From Pseudomonas guariconensis (GTDB lineage: Bacteria > Pseudomonadota > Gammaproteobacteria > Pseudomonadales > Pseudomonadaceae), in the NCBI RefSeq assembly GCF_015680235.1, contig NZ_JADLJL010000029.1, positions 1-62,392 on the forward strand: DNA of 62,392 bases, written 5' to 3'. Each line of letters begins with the position of its first letter. Position 1 is the stretch's first letter. The translations under genes and the position numbers were made by a program. The notes under the pieces were generated by a model, which saw only the letters and a list, made by a program, of their open reading frames with translations, was not told the origin of the DNA and made no database searches. Of this stretch, positions 24,958-35,364 are shown one piece after another.

Positions 24958-26451
24958 ATGCATTGCGACCTGCCCCTCCTGCCCGCCACCCGCGCCTTCC
25001 TCGCGCGCAAGCTGAAGATGCGTATCGGCGCCGACTGGCAGGACGCCGTCAGTGGCCGGACCATGGCCTTGCGCAACCCGGCCACTGGCGAAATCCTCGG
25101 CGAGGTGCCTGCAGCCGACCTGCAGGACGTGGACCGCGCGGTCAAGGCGGCACGCCAGGCCTTCGACGACTCGCCCTGGAGTCGCCTGCGCCCGCGCGAT
25201 CGGCAGAACCTGCTATGGCGCCTAGCCGACCTGATGGAACGCGACGCTCAAGTCCTGGCTGAACTGGAATGCCTGAACAACGGCAAGAGCGCCGCGGTGG
25301 CGCAGGCGATGGACGTGCAGCTGGCCATCGATTTTCTGCGTTACATGGCCGGCTGGGCCACCAAGATCGAGGGCAGTACCATCGAGCCCTCCCTGCCGCT
25401 GATGCCCGACGCGCACTTCCACGGTTTCATCCGCCGCGAGGCGGTGGGCGTGGTCGGGGCGATCGTGGCCTGGAACTTCCCGCTGCTGCTGGCGTGCTGG
25501 AAACTCGGCCCGGCACTGGCCACCGGCTGCACCTTGGTACTCAAGCCCGCCGACGAGACCCCGCTGACCGCCCTGAAACTGGCCGAACTGGTGAATGAAG
25601 CCGGCTACCCGGCCGGGGTATTCAACGTGGTCACCGGCACCGGCCTGAACGCCGGCGCGGCACTGAGCAACCACCCGGAGGTCGACAAGCTGACCTTCAC
25701 CGGCTCCACCGAGGTCGGCAAGCTGATCGGCAAGGCCGCCATGGACAACATGACCCGCGTCACCCTGGAGCTCGGCGGCAAGTCGCCGACCATCGTCATG
25801 CCCGATGCCAACCTGCAGGAGGCCGCAGCTGGCGCAGCCACGGCGATCTTCTTCAACCAGGGCCAGGTGTGCTGCGCAGGTTCACGGCTGTATGTACATC
25901 GCAAGCACTTCGATAACGTGGTCGCCGACATCGCCGGCATCGCCAACAACATGAAGCTTGGCAACGGCTTGGACCCGACCGTGCAGATGGGCCCATTGAT
26001 CTCGGCCAAACAGCAGGACCGGGTCACCGGATACATCGACCTGGGCCGTGAACTGGGCGCCACCATCGCCTGTGGCGGTGAGGGCTTCGGGCCGGGCTAC
26101 TTCGTCAAGCCGACGGTGATCGTCGACGTCGATCAGCGCCATCGCCTGGTACAGGAGGAAATCTTCGGCCCGGTGCTGGTGGCCATGCCCTTCGACGATG
26201 TCGACGAGGTGGTGCGCCTGGCCAACGACAACCCCTACGGGTTGGGCGCGAGCATCTGGTCCAACGACCTGGCTGTGGTGCACCGAATGATCCCGCGCAT
26301 CAAGTCGGGCTCGGTGTGGGTCAACTGCCACAGCGCCCTGGACCCGGCCCTGCCGTTCGGCGGTTACAAGCTGTCCGGGGTCGGCCGCGAAATGGGCGCC
26401 AATGCCATCGAGCACTACACCGAGCTCAAGTCGGTCCTGATCAAGCTCTGA
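24958..26451 (+). CDS. NAD(P)-dependent aldehyde dehydrogenase (phenylacetaldehyde dehydrogenase-like)
   Basis: 497 residues from the ATG at 24958; an upstream in-frame ATG at 24883 would overlap the sigma-54 promoter and is rejected. The ALDH fold is complete: cofactor region GAIVAWNFPLLLACWKLGPA, LTFTGSTEVGK, general base E271 in LELGGKSP, catalytic C305 in NQGQVCCAGSR, and EEIFGPV. It sits in the QHNDH cluster, divergent from the dehydrogenase subunit genes. It should oxidise aldehydes released by amine oxidation, for example phenylacetaldehyde from 2-phenylethylamine. The corresponding gene of P. putida U is in the pea cluster, as far as I recall. Confidence 0.93.
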   Translation: MHCDLPLLPATRAFLARKLKMRIGADWQDAVSGRTMALRNPATGEILGEVPAADLQDVDRAVKAARQAFDDSPWSRLRPRDRQNLLWRLADLMERDAQVLAELECLNNGKSAAVAQAMDVQLAIDFLRYMAGWATKIEGSTIEPSLPLMPDAHFHGFIRREAVGVVGAIVAWNFPLLLACWKLGPALATGCTLVLKPADETPLTALKLAELVNEAGYPAGVFNVVTGTGLNAGAALSNHPEVDKLTFTGSTEVGKLIGKAAMDNMTRVTLELGGKSPTIVMPDANLQEAAAGAATAIFFNQGQVCCAGSRLYVHRKHFDNVVADIAGIANNMKLGNGLDPTVQMGPLISAKQQDRVTGYIDLGRELGATIACGGEGFGPGYFVKPTVIVDVDQRHRLVQEEIFGPVLVAMPFDDVDEVVRLANDNPYGLGASIWSNDLAVVHRMIPRIKSGSVWVNCHSALDPALPFGGYKLSGVGREMGANAIEHYTELKSVLIKL

Positions 26452-26457
26452 CGCTAC

Positions 26458-26516
26458 CCAGCTCCCATAGGGCGATCGCCTTGGGAGCTGGCTTGCCCCG
26501 CGATTGGGCCTTACAG
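26458..26516. repeat. Diverged REP pair between aldehyde dehydrogenase and channel genes
   Basis: AGCTCCCATAGGGCGATCGC... and its inverse GGGAGCTGGCTTGCCCCGCG form an imperfect inverted repeat in the 115-base gap. Confidence 0.65.
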
Positions 26517-26566
26517 CCCCGGCAACGATTGCGCCAAACCAGAACAAGAAAAATGGAGCGTCCCCG

Positions 26567-27886
26567 ATGATTCGAATCTCCCCCCTTCCCTTGGCCCTGC
26601 TGCTTACCACGGCCCTGCAAACCGCTACCGCCCACGAACTCTACAACCACAATGGCACCGTTCTCAATGCCGACCTCGAAGCCCTGTTCGGCATCTTCCA
26701 CAGCGACGAAAGCTTCAACCAGGCCGGCAATCGCCAGCCCGGCAGCAGCGCCTGGCGCGAGGGGTACGTCAAGTATGGCTTGAGCGCTAGCCAGGCCCTG
26801 ACCGACCGTGGCACCGCGTACGGTGCCTTCAGCCTGCTCAGTTCCGCCACCTGGGGCGATGGCGATGCGGCGGGCCTGACCCTGGGCGACGAGCGACGCA
26901 CGGCCGTGGAGGATGCCTACCTCGGCTGGCGGTCCGGCAACCTGTTCCCGGCCCTGGGCGAGGACGGCATCGATGTGTCCGGTGGGCGCCAGGTGGTGAC
27001 CCTGGGCGACGGCTTCCTGATCCAGGGCGACCCGGTCAACCTCGGCAAGGTCGACCTGGGCGCCAACTTCAACCGGGGCGGTGCGTACTACCTGGCCGCC
27101 CGCAAGGCCTTCGACCGCACCGGCGTGCTGCGTGTGGGTGGCAGCCAGGGTTGGCGCGGCGACCTGATGTGGCTCAAGTCCGACAACCACCACCAGGCCG
27201 ACACCGCCCTGGCGGTGGGCAACCTGGAGCATGTCGGCGACATCGGCACCGTCGGCCTGAGCTGGATCCGCGGGCTCGACGTCGACCAGCGTTATGCCCG
27301 GATCATGGGCCTGGAGCACCGCGACGGCATGGACACCTACAGCCTGCGCGGGCGCGGCAGCCTGGGCGTGAAGGACCTGGAAGTGGCCGCCGAATATGTC
27401 ACCCAAGACCGAACCGGTGGGCGCGAGGACGCCTGGTACGTGGAAGGCAACTGGACCTTCTCCGCGCTGCCCTGGTCACCGACCGCCACCTACCGCTACA
27501 GCCGTTTCTCCGAGGACTTCGACCCACTGTTCTTCGGCATGAGCCGTGGCTATGGCACCTGGTTCCAGGGTGAAGTGGCCGCCAACTATGCCGGGCCGTT
27601 CAACAGCAATACCCAGGTGCATCACCTAGGCCTCAAGGCCAAACCACGGGACAACGTCACCCTCGGGGCGCTGTATTTCGACTTCGATACCCTGGAAACC
27701 GAACAGGGCAACTTCGGCGGTCGTGAGATAGACCTGTACCTGGAATGGATGGTCAACGACCACCTGCTGATCAGCCCGCTGGTGGGGTTCTATACGCCTG
27801 AACGCAGTGCCGACAACGGTGGCGTGCAGCTGGGCGGGCGGGATACCGGCACCTATCTGCAGGTGGTCGTCGGGACGTTCTTCTAG
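26567..27886 (+). CDS. Outer-membrane channel of the amine catabolic cluster (alginate-export-like barrel)
   Basis: 439 residues from the ATG at 26567; the extra 21 codons upstream lie in REP-derived sequence. It has a signal peptide (about 1-22, ending TATAHE). The rest alternates polar and aromatic residues as in beta-barrels, and the last residues YLQVVVGTFF end with the outer-membrane phenylalanine. It looks like barrels of the alginate-export/porin type. Co-directional with the aldehyde dehydrogenase in an amine cluster, it is probably an uptake channel for amines; the substrate is inferred from context. Confidence 0.78.
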   Translation: MIRISPLPLALLLTTALQTATAHELYNHNGTVLNADLEALFGIFHSDESFNQAGNRQPGSSAWREGYVKYGLSASQALTDRGTAYGAFSLLSSATWGDGDAAGLTLGDERRTAVEDAYLGWRSGNLFPALGEDGIDVSGGRQVVTLGDGFLIQGDPVNLGKVDLGANFNRGGAYYLAARKAFDRTGVLRVGGSQGWRGDLMWLKSDNHHQADTALAVGNLEHVGDIGTVGLSWIRGLDVDQRYARIMGLEHRDGMDTYSLRGRGSLGVKDLEVAAEYVTQDRTGGREDAWYVEGNWTFSALPWSPTATYRYSRFSEDFDPLFFGMSRGYGTWFQGEVAANYAGPFNSNTQVHHLGLKAKPRDNVTLGALYFDFDTLETEQGNFGGREIDLYLEWMVNDHLLISPLVGFYTPERSADNGGVQLGGRDTGTYLQVVVGTFF

Positions 27887-27912
27887 CCAGCCAGGGGACC
27901 GCTGCGCGGACT

Positions 27913-27961
27913 TTCTGTAGGAGCGGCCTTGTGCCGCGAAAGGGCTGCAAAGCAGCCCCAG
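27913..27961. repeat. REP-like element between convergent genes
   Basis: TGTAGGAGCGGCCTTGTGCCGCGA followed by a GGGCTGCAAAGCAGCCC hairpin, in the 81-base gap between the channel gene and qhpG. Confidence 0.7.
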
Positions 27962-27967
27962 CCCCCC

Positions 27968-29260
27968 TCACCGGTACCCCTGCTCACCCAACCACCGCAG
28001 AACCATCGCCCGCTGCTGCGCAGGTACGCTGCCCAATACCTGTTCCACCGATGCCCCCGACTGCAATCCTCGCACCACAGAGGCCAGCTCGATGCCGTGC
28101 AGGTGCCAGATCCCTAGCGGCTGGTCCGCCGTCACCACCACCTCGGCCTGCGCCACCAGCCCATCGCGCAGCACCGGTCGGCGCTCGATGCGTACCGCCT
28201 GCCACTGCGCGGCAAGATGCATCGGCTGCGCATCCGGCCACGTCCGACGCCGTGCCCAGAAGCCACGGCCCGCCTTTTCCAGCTCCTGGGCATAGAAGTC
28301 CCGCCCTGTGCGGGCAAAACGCAGGAACAGTTGCTCCACCCGCGTCTGATGGAACTGCCGGGCCAGGGCCACCCGCACAGGCTCGCGCAACAGCGTGTTG
28401 ATCACCACCGGCGCCTGCATCGCCGACGACAGCGACTGGAAGATCCCATTCCCCGACAGTGGGTCCACGGCCATGGCCGCGTCTCCTACCCGTACCCAAT
28501 CCGACCCCACGCAGTCGCCGGCCAGGATCGCCGTGCTGCTGCGGGCGTGCACTTCGCTGGGCCGTAAGGCCTGCTCGTCGAACAGCTGCGCCACCAGCGC
28601 CGAACGCCGCCTGCGCTCGGCGCAGTATTCGGGCAAGGCAGCCTTGCCAGGCAGGCCGTCGGCATCCAGGGTCACCTGCCAATAGCAGCGGCCATCGGCA
28701 AGCCGTGCCATCCAGGCCCAGCCGTCATCCAGGCTCTCTACCGCTGAGGCGGGCTCGCCCGGCGTGGACTGCCAGAGGTTCAACAGGCTCACGGTCTCCG
28801 GGCCGCGCAACCGGTCCGCGGCCAACGGCGCCTGGCGGCCACGGGCCTCGACCAGGAACTGCCCGTGCAGCACCTGGCCATCGGCCAGGTGCACGTGGCA
28901 GCCGTCTTGGTGCTGCACTTCTCGCACCCGGCCTTCGACGAGCGTCACCCCGGCGCGATGCAGGTCGTCACGCAACGCATGGTCGAAACGCTGGCGGTCG
29001 AGCAGATACTCCTGGTTCATTCGCAACTGTTCGCCGTTCCAGCGCACCTGCCGGGTCGCCGGCACGGCTGCCTGGCGCAAGGCGTCGACCAGCCCGGCAT
29101 GGCGCAGCCCTTCGAGCACGCGCTGGGACACCCCCTCCACTGCGGCGAAACGACGCCAGTCGGAGATCACCGTGACCGGATAGCCAAGCCGACGCAGCCC
29201 AAGGGCCGTCGCCGCACCGGCAGGGCCCGCGCCCAGTACCAGCACCTGTGGCTCAGCCAT
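27968..29260 (-). CDS. qhpG: FAD-dependent monooxygenase QhpG (CTQ tryptophan hydroxylase)
   Basis: 430 residues from the ATG at 29260 (MAEPQVLVLGAG). The open frame runs 47 codons further upstream, but that part lies inside qhpE. Rossmann motif GAGPAG is at 10-15 and the second FAD motif is VRVGDAAMAVDPLSGNG. In the QHNDH pathway QhpG hydroxylates the gamma-subunit tryptophan after QhpD has crosslinked it, preparing CTQ formation. It is the last gene of the regulator-qhpF-qhpE-qhpG operon and overlaps qhpE by 8 bases. Confidence 0.93.
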   Translation of the reverse strand: MAEPQVLVLGAGPAGAATALGLRRLGYPVTVISDWRRFAAVEGVSQRVLEGLRHAGLVDALRQAAVPATRQVRWNGEQLRMNQEYLLDRQRFDHALRDDLHRAGVTLVEGRVREVQHQDGCHVHLADGQVLHGQFLVEARGRQAPLAADRLRGPETVSLLNLWQSTPGEPASAVESLDDGWAWMARLADGRCYWQVTLDADGLPGKAALPEYCAERRRRSALVAQLFDEQALRPSEVHARSSTAILAGDCVGSDWVRVGDAAMAVDPLSGNGIFQSLSSAMQAPVVINTLLREPVRVALARQFHQTRVEQLFLRFARTGRDFYAQELEKAGRGFWARRRTWPDAQPMHLAAQWQAVRIERRPVLRDGLVAQAEVVVTADQPLGIWHLHGIELASVVRGLQSGASVEQVLGSVPAQQRAMVLRWLGEQGYR

Positions 29261-29930
29261 CACCGAGGCGCCTGTGCTCTGGCCCGGTATAGGCCGCACC
29301 GCCCCGCAGGTGCGCCAACACCTGCTCGCGCCCGAGCCCCGGATGCGCAGCCAGCCAGGCCGCGATCCGTCCACTGAGCGCGGCGCAGGCCAGGCTCGCA
29401 CCTGCCATGGCCTGCCCGCCCACGGGGCCGCCCAGGTCAGCCTGGGCGCTGCCCAGCCAAGACCACTGCGCCGCCGTGCAACGGGCGTCGCCGGTGATGC
29501 GTATCACGCCCGGATAACGGGCCGGATATACCGGGCCGCCCTGGGCCGGGCTGGAGGCGCACAGCACCACGCCGGCCGCCTGGGCCTCGGCACAGGCCTG
29601 GCGCAACACCGGGCGGTCCTGGTGCAGGCCCAGGCTGAGGTTGATCAGGGTCGCGCCCTGTTCCACCAGCCACAGCAAGGCTGCGGCCACCTGCAAGGCA
29701 CTGGTGCGCCATTGCTGGTCGAAGACCTGAGCCATCAGCACGGGCAACTCGCCCGTCTGCGCCTGCACACTGGCCAACACCGCGCTGCCGTGACCCAGGC
29801 GATCGGGCAACGGCACCCCTTCGCGCAGCATGCCGTCCTCGAGCCAAAAACGACGTGCCGCCACCAGCTGGCCGGCCTGCTCGAGCGAGCAACCGCTGTC
29901 GATCACGCCGACGCGCACATCACTGGCCAT
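29253..29930 (-). CDS. qhpE: Subtilisin-like leader protease QhpE
   Basis: 225 residues, a minimal cytoplasmic subtilase without signal peptide or propeptide. The catalytic triad is D11 (GVIDSG), H47 (GHGSAV) and S179 (AGASLACA). Oxyanion-region sequence LINLSLG is also present. It removes the 28-residue leader of QhpC after crosslinking. The ATG at 29930 was chosen because the upstream 22 codons belong to the qhpF reading region; it overlaps the qhpF stop by 11 bases. Confidence 0.93.
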   Translation of the reverse strand: MASDVRVGVIDSGCSLEQAGQLVAARRFWLEDGMLREGVPLPDRLGHGSAVLASVQAQTGELPVLMAQVFDQQWRTSALQVAAALLWLVEQGATLINLSLGLHQDRPVLRQACAEAQAAGVVLCASSPAQGGPVYPARYPGVIRITGDARCTAAQWSWLGSAQADLGGPVGGQAMAGASLACAALSGRIAAWLAAHPGLGREQVLAHLRGGAAYTGPEHRRLGDG

Positions 29931-31653
29931 GGCCCGCCACCTCCCGAGGCAAGATGCGCAGTTGGCCCTCGTGCAGATGCAAGTGCAGGTCGGCATCGGC
30001 CAGGGTCGAGGCGCGGTGGCTGATCAGGATGCGGGTACGCCCGACGAACAGTTGGTCGATGGCGGCGATCACCTCGCGCTCGGTGGTTTCATCCACCGCC
30101 GAAGTCGCCTCGTCGAGTACCAGGATCGCTGGGTCTTGCAACAACGCCCTGGCGATGGCGATGCGTTGCTTCTGGCCGCCGGAAAGTTGCTGGCCGCGCT
30201 CGCCGAGCAGGCCGTCCAGGCCCAGCGGCAGGCTTTGCACCAGGCTGTCCAGCCGGGTCAGGCTCACCACCCGCTGCAGGTCGGCCAGGCTCGCCTCGGG
30301 TGTGCTGTATGCCAGGTTCTGCGCCAGAGTGCCGCGAAACAGCACGATGTCTTGGCTGACCACCGCGATGCGCCGACGCAAGGCCGACAGGTCCAGCTCG
30401 CGCAGGTCGATGCCATCAAGCAGGATGCGCCCGGCATCGGGGTCGTAGAAACGCTGCAGCAGGTCGATCAGGGTCGACTTGCCCACGCCCGAGGCGCCGC
30501 TGACGGCCACCTTCAGGCCGCCTGGAATATGCACGTCCACCTTGCTCAGCACCGCGCCCTGGCGCCCGGTATGGGCAAACTCCACCGTCTCTAGGCGCAG
30601 CTCGCCCGGCCCTTGCGGCATCGGCTGCGGGGTGTCGGCCTCGCGCACCGCCACCGGCGCCTGCCTGAGCTCCATCACCCGCCCCAGGCTCACCGCCATG
30701 CGCTGCACCGCGACGTACAGCCCAAGCAGGCTCTGCACCGGGCCCACCGCCATGCCCAGATAAGTGGAAAAGGCGATCAGCGCGCCCAGTTGCCAGGTGC
30801 CCTGGATCACCCACCAGCCCCCGACCAGGAAGGCGCAGGCGCGGCACAGCGAGGTCAGCGTACCGGGCACCGCCTGGGTGAAGAATTCGGTGACCTGAAC
30901 CTTGAGCAGTTGGCCCATGTAGCCCTGCCCGAGCCGATCCAGGCGCGCGGCCTCGCGGTCCTGCTGGCCGGCCGCCTGAATGAACTTCATCGCCGGCAGC
31001 GTCTCGACCAGGAACGACGACACGTCCGCCGAGCGCTCGCGCAGGCTGCGCACCTCGCGTTCGACCTTGCGTCGCATCCACCGCAGCCACAGCACTTCGA
31101 TCGGAACCAGCAACGCCAGCAACAGCGACAACTGCCAGGACAGCATTAGCATCAGGCCGACCGCGCCGACCAGGCCGATCACGCTGGACACCGCCGAGAA
31201 CAGCGAGTCCACGGCAAAACGCTGGATCTCAGCGACGTCACCGTCTAGCCGGGAAAGGATATCGCCAGTGCGCCGTTGCCCGTAGAACCCCGGCGAGAGC
31301 TGCTGCAGGTGGCGGTACAGGTCGTCGCGCAGGGCGAACAGGATGCGCCCGGACAAGCGGGTGTGCAGGTAGCGGTTGATACCCGACAGCAAAGTGCCGA
31401 GCAGCCCGGCGGCGATCATGATCGCTGCCATGTGCCAGAGGGTGGTGTAGTCCCGGGCCAGCAGGCCTTCATCGATCAGCGTCTTGACCAGCCAGGGCTG
31501 GGCCAGGGCCAGCAGCGACGCCGCCAGAGACAAGCCCAGCAATACGGCGATGGCGCGCCGTTGGGGACGCACGAAGCCATACAGCCAGGCCAGGGCCTGG
31601 CGCATCAGCACGGGGTCGCTGGTTTCCACCAGCCGCGCGAACAGGCCGCCCAT
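29920..31653 (-). CDS. qhpF: ABC exporter QhpF for the processed gamma subunit
   Basis: 577 residues: an N-terminal six-helix exporter domain (about 35-310) and a C-terminal ATPase. The latter has Walker A GASGVGKST near 383, signature LSGGQKQRIAIARALL near 486, and Walker B ILVLDEATSAVD. It is a type IV (half-transporter) exporter that should dimerise. In this family it carries QhpC, which has no Sec signal, to the periplasm after cleavage. It begins one base after the regulator stop codon. Confidence 0.93.
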   Translation of the reverse strand: MGGLFARLVETSDPVLMRQALAWLYGFVRPQRRAIAVLLGLSLAASLLALAQPWLVKTLIDEGLLARDYTTLWHMAAIMIAAGLLGTLLSGINRYLHTRLSGRILFALRDDLYRHLQQLSPGFYGQRRTGDILSRLDGDVAEIQRFAVDSLFSAVSSVIGLVGAVGLMLMLSWQLSLLLALLVPIEVLWLRWMRRKVEREVRSLRERSADVSSFLVETLPAMKFIQAAGQQDREAARLDRLGQGYMGQLLKVQVTEFFTQAVPGTLTSLCRACAFLVGGWWVIQGTWQLGALIAFSTYLGMAVGPVQSLLGLYVAVQRMAVSLGRVMELRQAPVAVREADTPQPMPQGPGELRLETVEFAHTGRQGAVLSKVDVHIPGGLKVAVSGASGVGKSTLIDLLQRFYDPDAGRILLDGIDLRELDLSALRRRIAVVSQDIVLFRGTLAQNLAYSTPEASLADLQRVVSLTRLDSLVQSLPLGLDGLLGERGQQLSGGQKQRIAIARALLQDPAILVLDEATSAVDETTEREVIAAIDQLFVGRTRILISHRASTLADADLHLHLHEGQLRILPREVAGHGQ

Positions 31654-31654
31654 G

Positions 31655-33568
<1,914 letters not shown>

Positions 33569-33809
33569 CGTTTACTCCAGCTGTGCTCCTACAGTCAGGA
33601 GCAACGGGCTTCGGGACTCGTTGCAGTGTGCGTCAGAATCCGCGCGCCGTCATCCGGCTGGGGTGGAGCGTGGCATAAAGTTTACGTTTACGTAAAGATC
33701 GAAAGCTCTGAAGGCCTTCCCTTCGACTGGCACAGCCTCTGTGGGAGGGCGGGATCATCTCCCATCGGAAAGGGGGAGACTCTACAACGGGTGATGTTGC
33801 CCCCGGGCA

Positions 33810-33827
33810 TTCCCCAATGCTGGGGCC
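33810..33827 (+). promoter_or_regulatory. C4-N6-G4 palindrome (putative activator site)
   Basis: TTCCCC-N6-GGGGCC, about 100 bases upstream of the sigma-54 promoter of the curlin operon. The same pattern occurs before the receiver/xcm operon (50312-50329 and 50357-50374) and, with a 5-base spacer, before mnxG (61944-61960). Confidence 0.6.
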
Positions 33828-33915
33828 CACAGCCCACCGCCCTTCCCTGCAAAAGCAATTCGCAGCCGCGCCAGAACCACCGCCCTAGAGCCCTTCAAGC
33901 GACATATCAAAAAAC

Positions 33916-33930
33916 TGGCACGGCTGTTGC
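33916..33930 (+). promoter_or_regulatory. Sigma-54 promoter of the curlin operon
   Basis: TGGCACGGCTGTTGC is a perfect match to the -24/-12 consensus TGGCACR-N4-TTGC. The predicted start is near 33942, about 44 bases before the first ATG. Confidence 0.85.
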
Positions 33931-33985
33931 CGATCCCTCATCAGACGCCCCAACCCATGGGCCCGTTTGCAGGAGGGTTTGACTC

Positions 33986-35332
33986 ATGCACCGATTGACA
34001 CCCCACCCGCTGGCAGTGGCGATCTTCGCCAGCATGCTCCAGCTTCCGGCCCAGGCTGCGCTCAACGCAGTCGACCAGGGCACCTATCTACCCGAGAACG
34101 GCGGCTTTGCCGCCTGGTACCAGGACAGTCACGGCCGCACGCTCGATCTGTGCCTGTCCAAGGCGGTGAGCTCCAGGGCACCCGGTGCTCCCGGCGCGCC
34201 GTCGTACATGTGCACCTTGCTGCCAACACCCGGGGTATTCGACGACACCCGGCCGATCGCCTTCCCCAGCAACTTCCCCGACGAAGCCTTCTGGTTCACC
34301 GGTGACGCCTCCATCGTCGATGCCGCCCGGGGCATCGACCTGGGCTACGTCTCGGCGATCGAGGCGGCGTTCGGTGCCGAGGAGCCCAAGGAAGGCGACC
34401 AGATCAGCTTCGCCCGGATACGCATTCGGGTCGACGTGCCGACCGCCGGGACCTATATCATCACCCACCCCTACGGCGTCGAGGTGTTCGACGTGACCAC
34501 CCCGGGTACGCGGGCGATCAACATGACCCGCGACATCGGCATCGGCTCGCCGGGCAACTTCACCGGCGCGCTCAAGGGCGATGTCGGGCCGTTCCTGCGT
34601 AGCGTCAACGGGCCCTATACCGAGACCAACCCGGAAACCGGTGCGAGCGAGCAGTTCGTGGGCGACCCCAACCTCGAAGAGCGTGTGACCGGCAGCCCGT
34701 TCAACACCAACTACGTGCGCATCGAAGGCCCCAACGGCCTGGACCTGCGCACCGAGCTGTTCGCCGTGTCCGGCAAGCTGTCCACGGTCAACCTGCCGAC
34801 GCCGCTGCTGCCACAGCGCAGCACCTATTCACGGCATTTCGAGAATGGCGACCTGCGCGCTCAGCAGGATGTCTTCGTCATGGCCCCACCACCACCGGCC
34901 ACGGTCACCCTCACCAGCCAGACGCCCAACCTGTCGCTGACCGAAGCCAACGGCACCGGTGCCTGGTACGCCCAGTCGGCACTCGACCCATCGATACCCG
35001 CCAACCTGACGATCAGCGCCGACAACAGTCTGGCCATCCCCACCAGCACGGCCACCAGCGCCAACCTGCCCCTGACCGACCTGGTCACGATCACCCGTGC
35101 CGAGTACAGCCTGGCCAGCGGCCAGTTGACGCTAGTGGCCAACAGCAGCGACGAGACCTCGCCGCCGGCCATGACCGCCAGTACCGGCAACGGCGCGCAG
35201 ATCGGCAGCCTGTCCGGCGACGGCGCAGTGAAGACATTGACCACCGGGCTCTCGCCCATCCCACCGGCCAAGGTGCAGGTCACCAGTGCCCATGGCGGTA
35301 GCGACAGCGAAGACGTGGTGCTGGTGCCATGA
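33986..35332 (+). CDS. Secreted protein of unknown function, first of two tandem paralogues
   Basis: 448 residues with a signal peptide (about 1-24, ending LPAQA). The first 290 residues are shared with the next gene: SSRAPGAPGAP-YMCTLLP, ITHPYGVE, TTPGxRAINxTRDIGIG and GDxGPFLRSVNGPYTExNP are nearly identical. The remaining part is rich in Thr, Ser and Ala and looks like an Ig-type beta domain (VTITRAEYSLASGQLTLVANSSDETSPP...VQVTSAHGGSDSED). I do not recognise the family. Its position as first gene of a sigma-54 operon with two curlins suggests a cell-surface role, perhaps fibre-associated. The ATG has AGGAGG upstream. Confidence 0.75.
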   Translation: MHRLTPHPLAVAIFASMLQLPAQAALNAVDQGTYLPENGGFAAWYQDSHGRTLDLCLSKAVSSRAPGAPGAPSYMCTLLPTPGVFDDTRPIAFPSNFPDEAFWFTGDASIVDAARGIDLGYVSAIEAAFGAEEPKEGDQISFARIRIRVDVPTAGTYIITHPYGVEVFDVTTPGTRAINMTRDIGIGSPGNFTGALKGDVGPFLRSVNGPYTETNPETGASEQFVGDPNLEERVTGSPFNTNYVRIEGPNGLDLRTELFAVSGKLSTVNLPTPLLPQRSTYSRHFENGDLRAQQDVFVMAPPPPATVTLTSQTPNLSLTEANGTGAWYAQSALDPSIPANLTISADNSLAIPTSTATSANLPLTDLVTITRAEYSLASGQLTLVANSSDETSPPAMTASTGNGAQIGSLSGDGAVKTLTTGLSPIPPAKVQVTSAHGGSDSEDVVLVP

Positions 35333-35364
35333 ACAGACAAAGGCTTCGCCTTCAAGGAGGCAGC

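Larger units (their letters stand above)
33569..33985. promoter_or_regulatory. Divergent control region: amine-cluster regulator / curlin operon
   Basis: 417 bases without a gene. Near the regulator side is a perfect 10-bp palindrome TTTACGTAAA (33687-33696) in an AT-rich stretch. The plus-strand side holds a C4-N6-G4 palindrome (33810-33827) and a perfect sigma-54 promoter (33916-33930). A weaker inverted repeat, TCTCCC...GGGAGA, lies around 33758-33781. Confidence 0.55.

Noticed and set aside
33569..33985. Small protein gene at 33557-33982 (plus strand)
   Set aside because: The frame crosses the sigma-54 promoter and palindromes and has no Shine-Dalgarno or domain; codon use is not gene-like.
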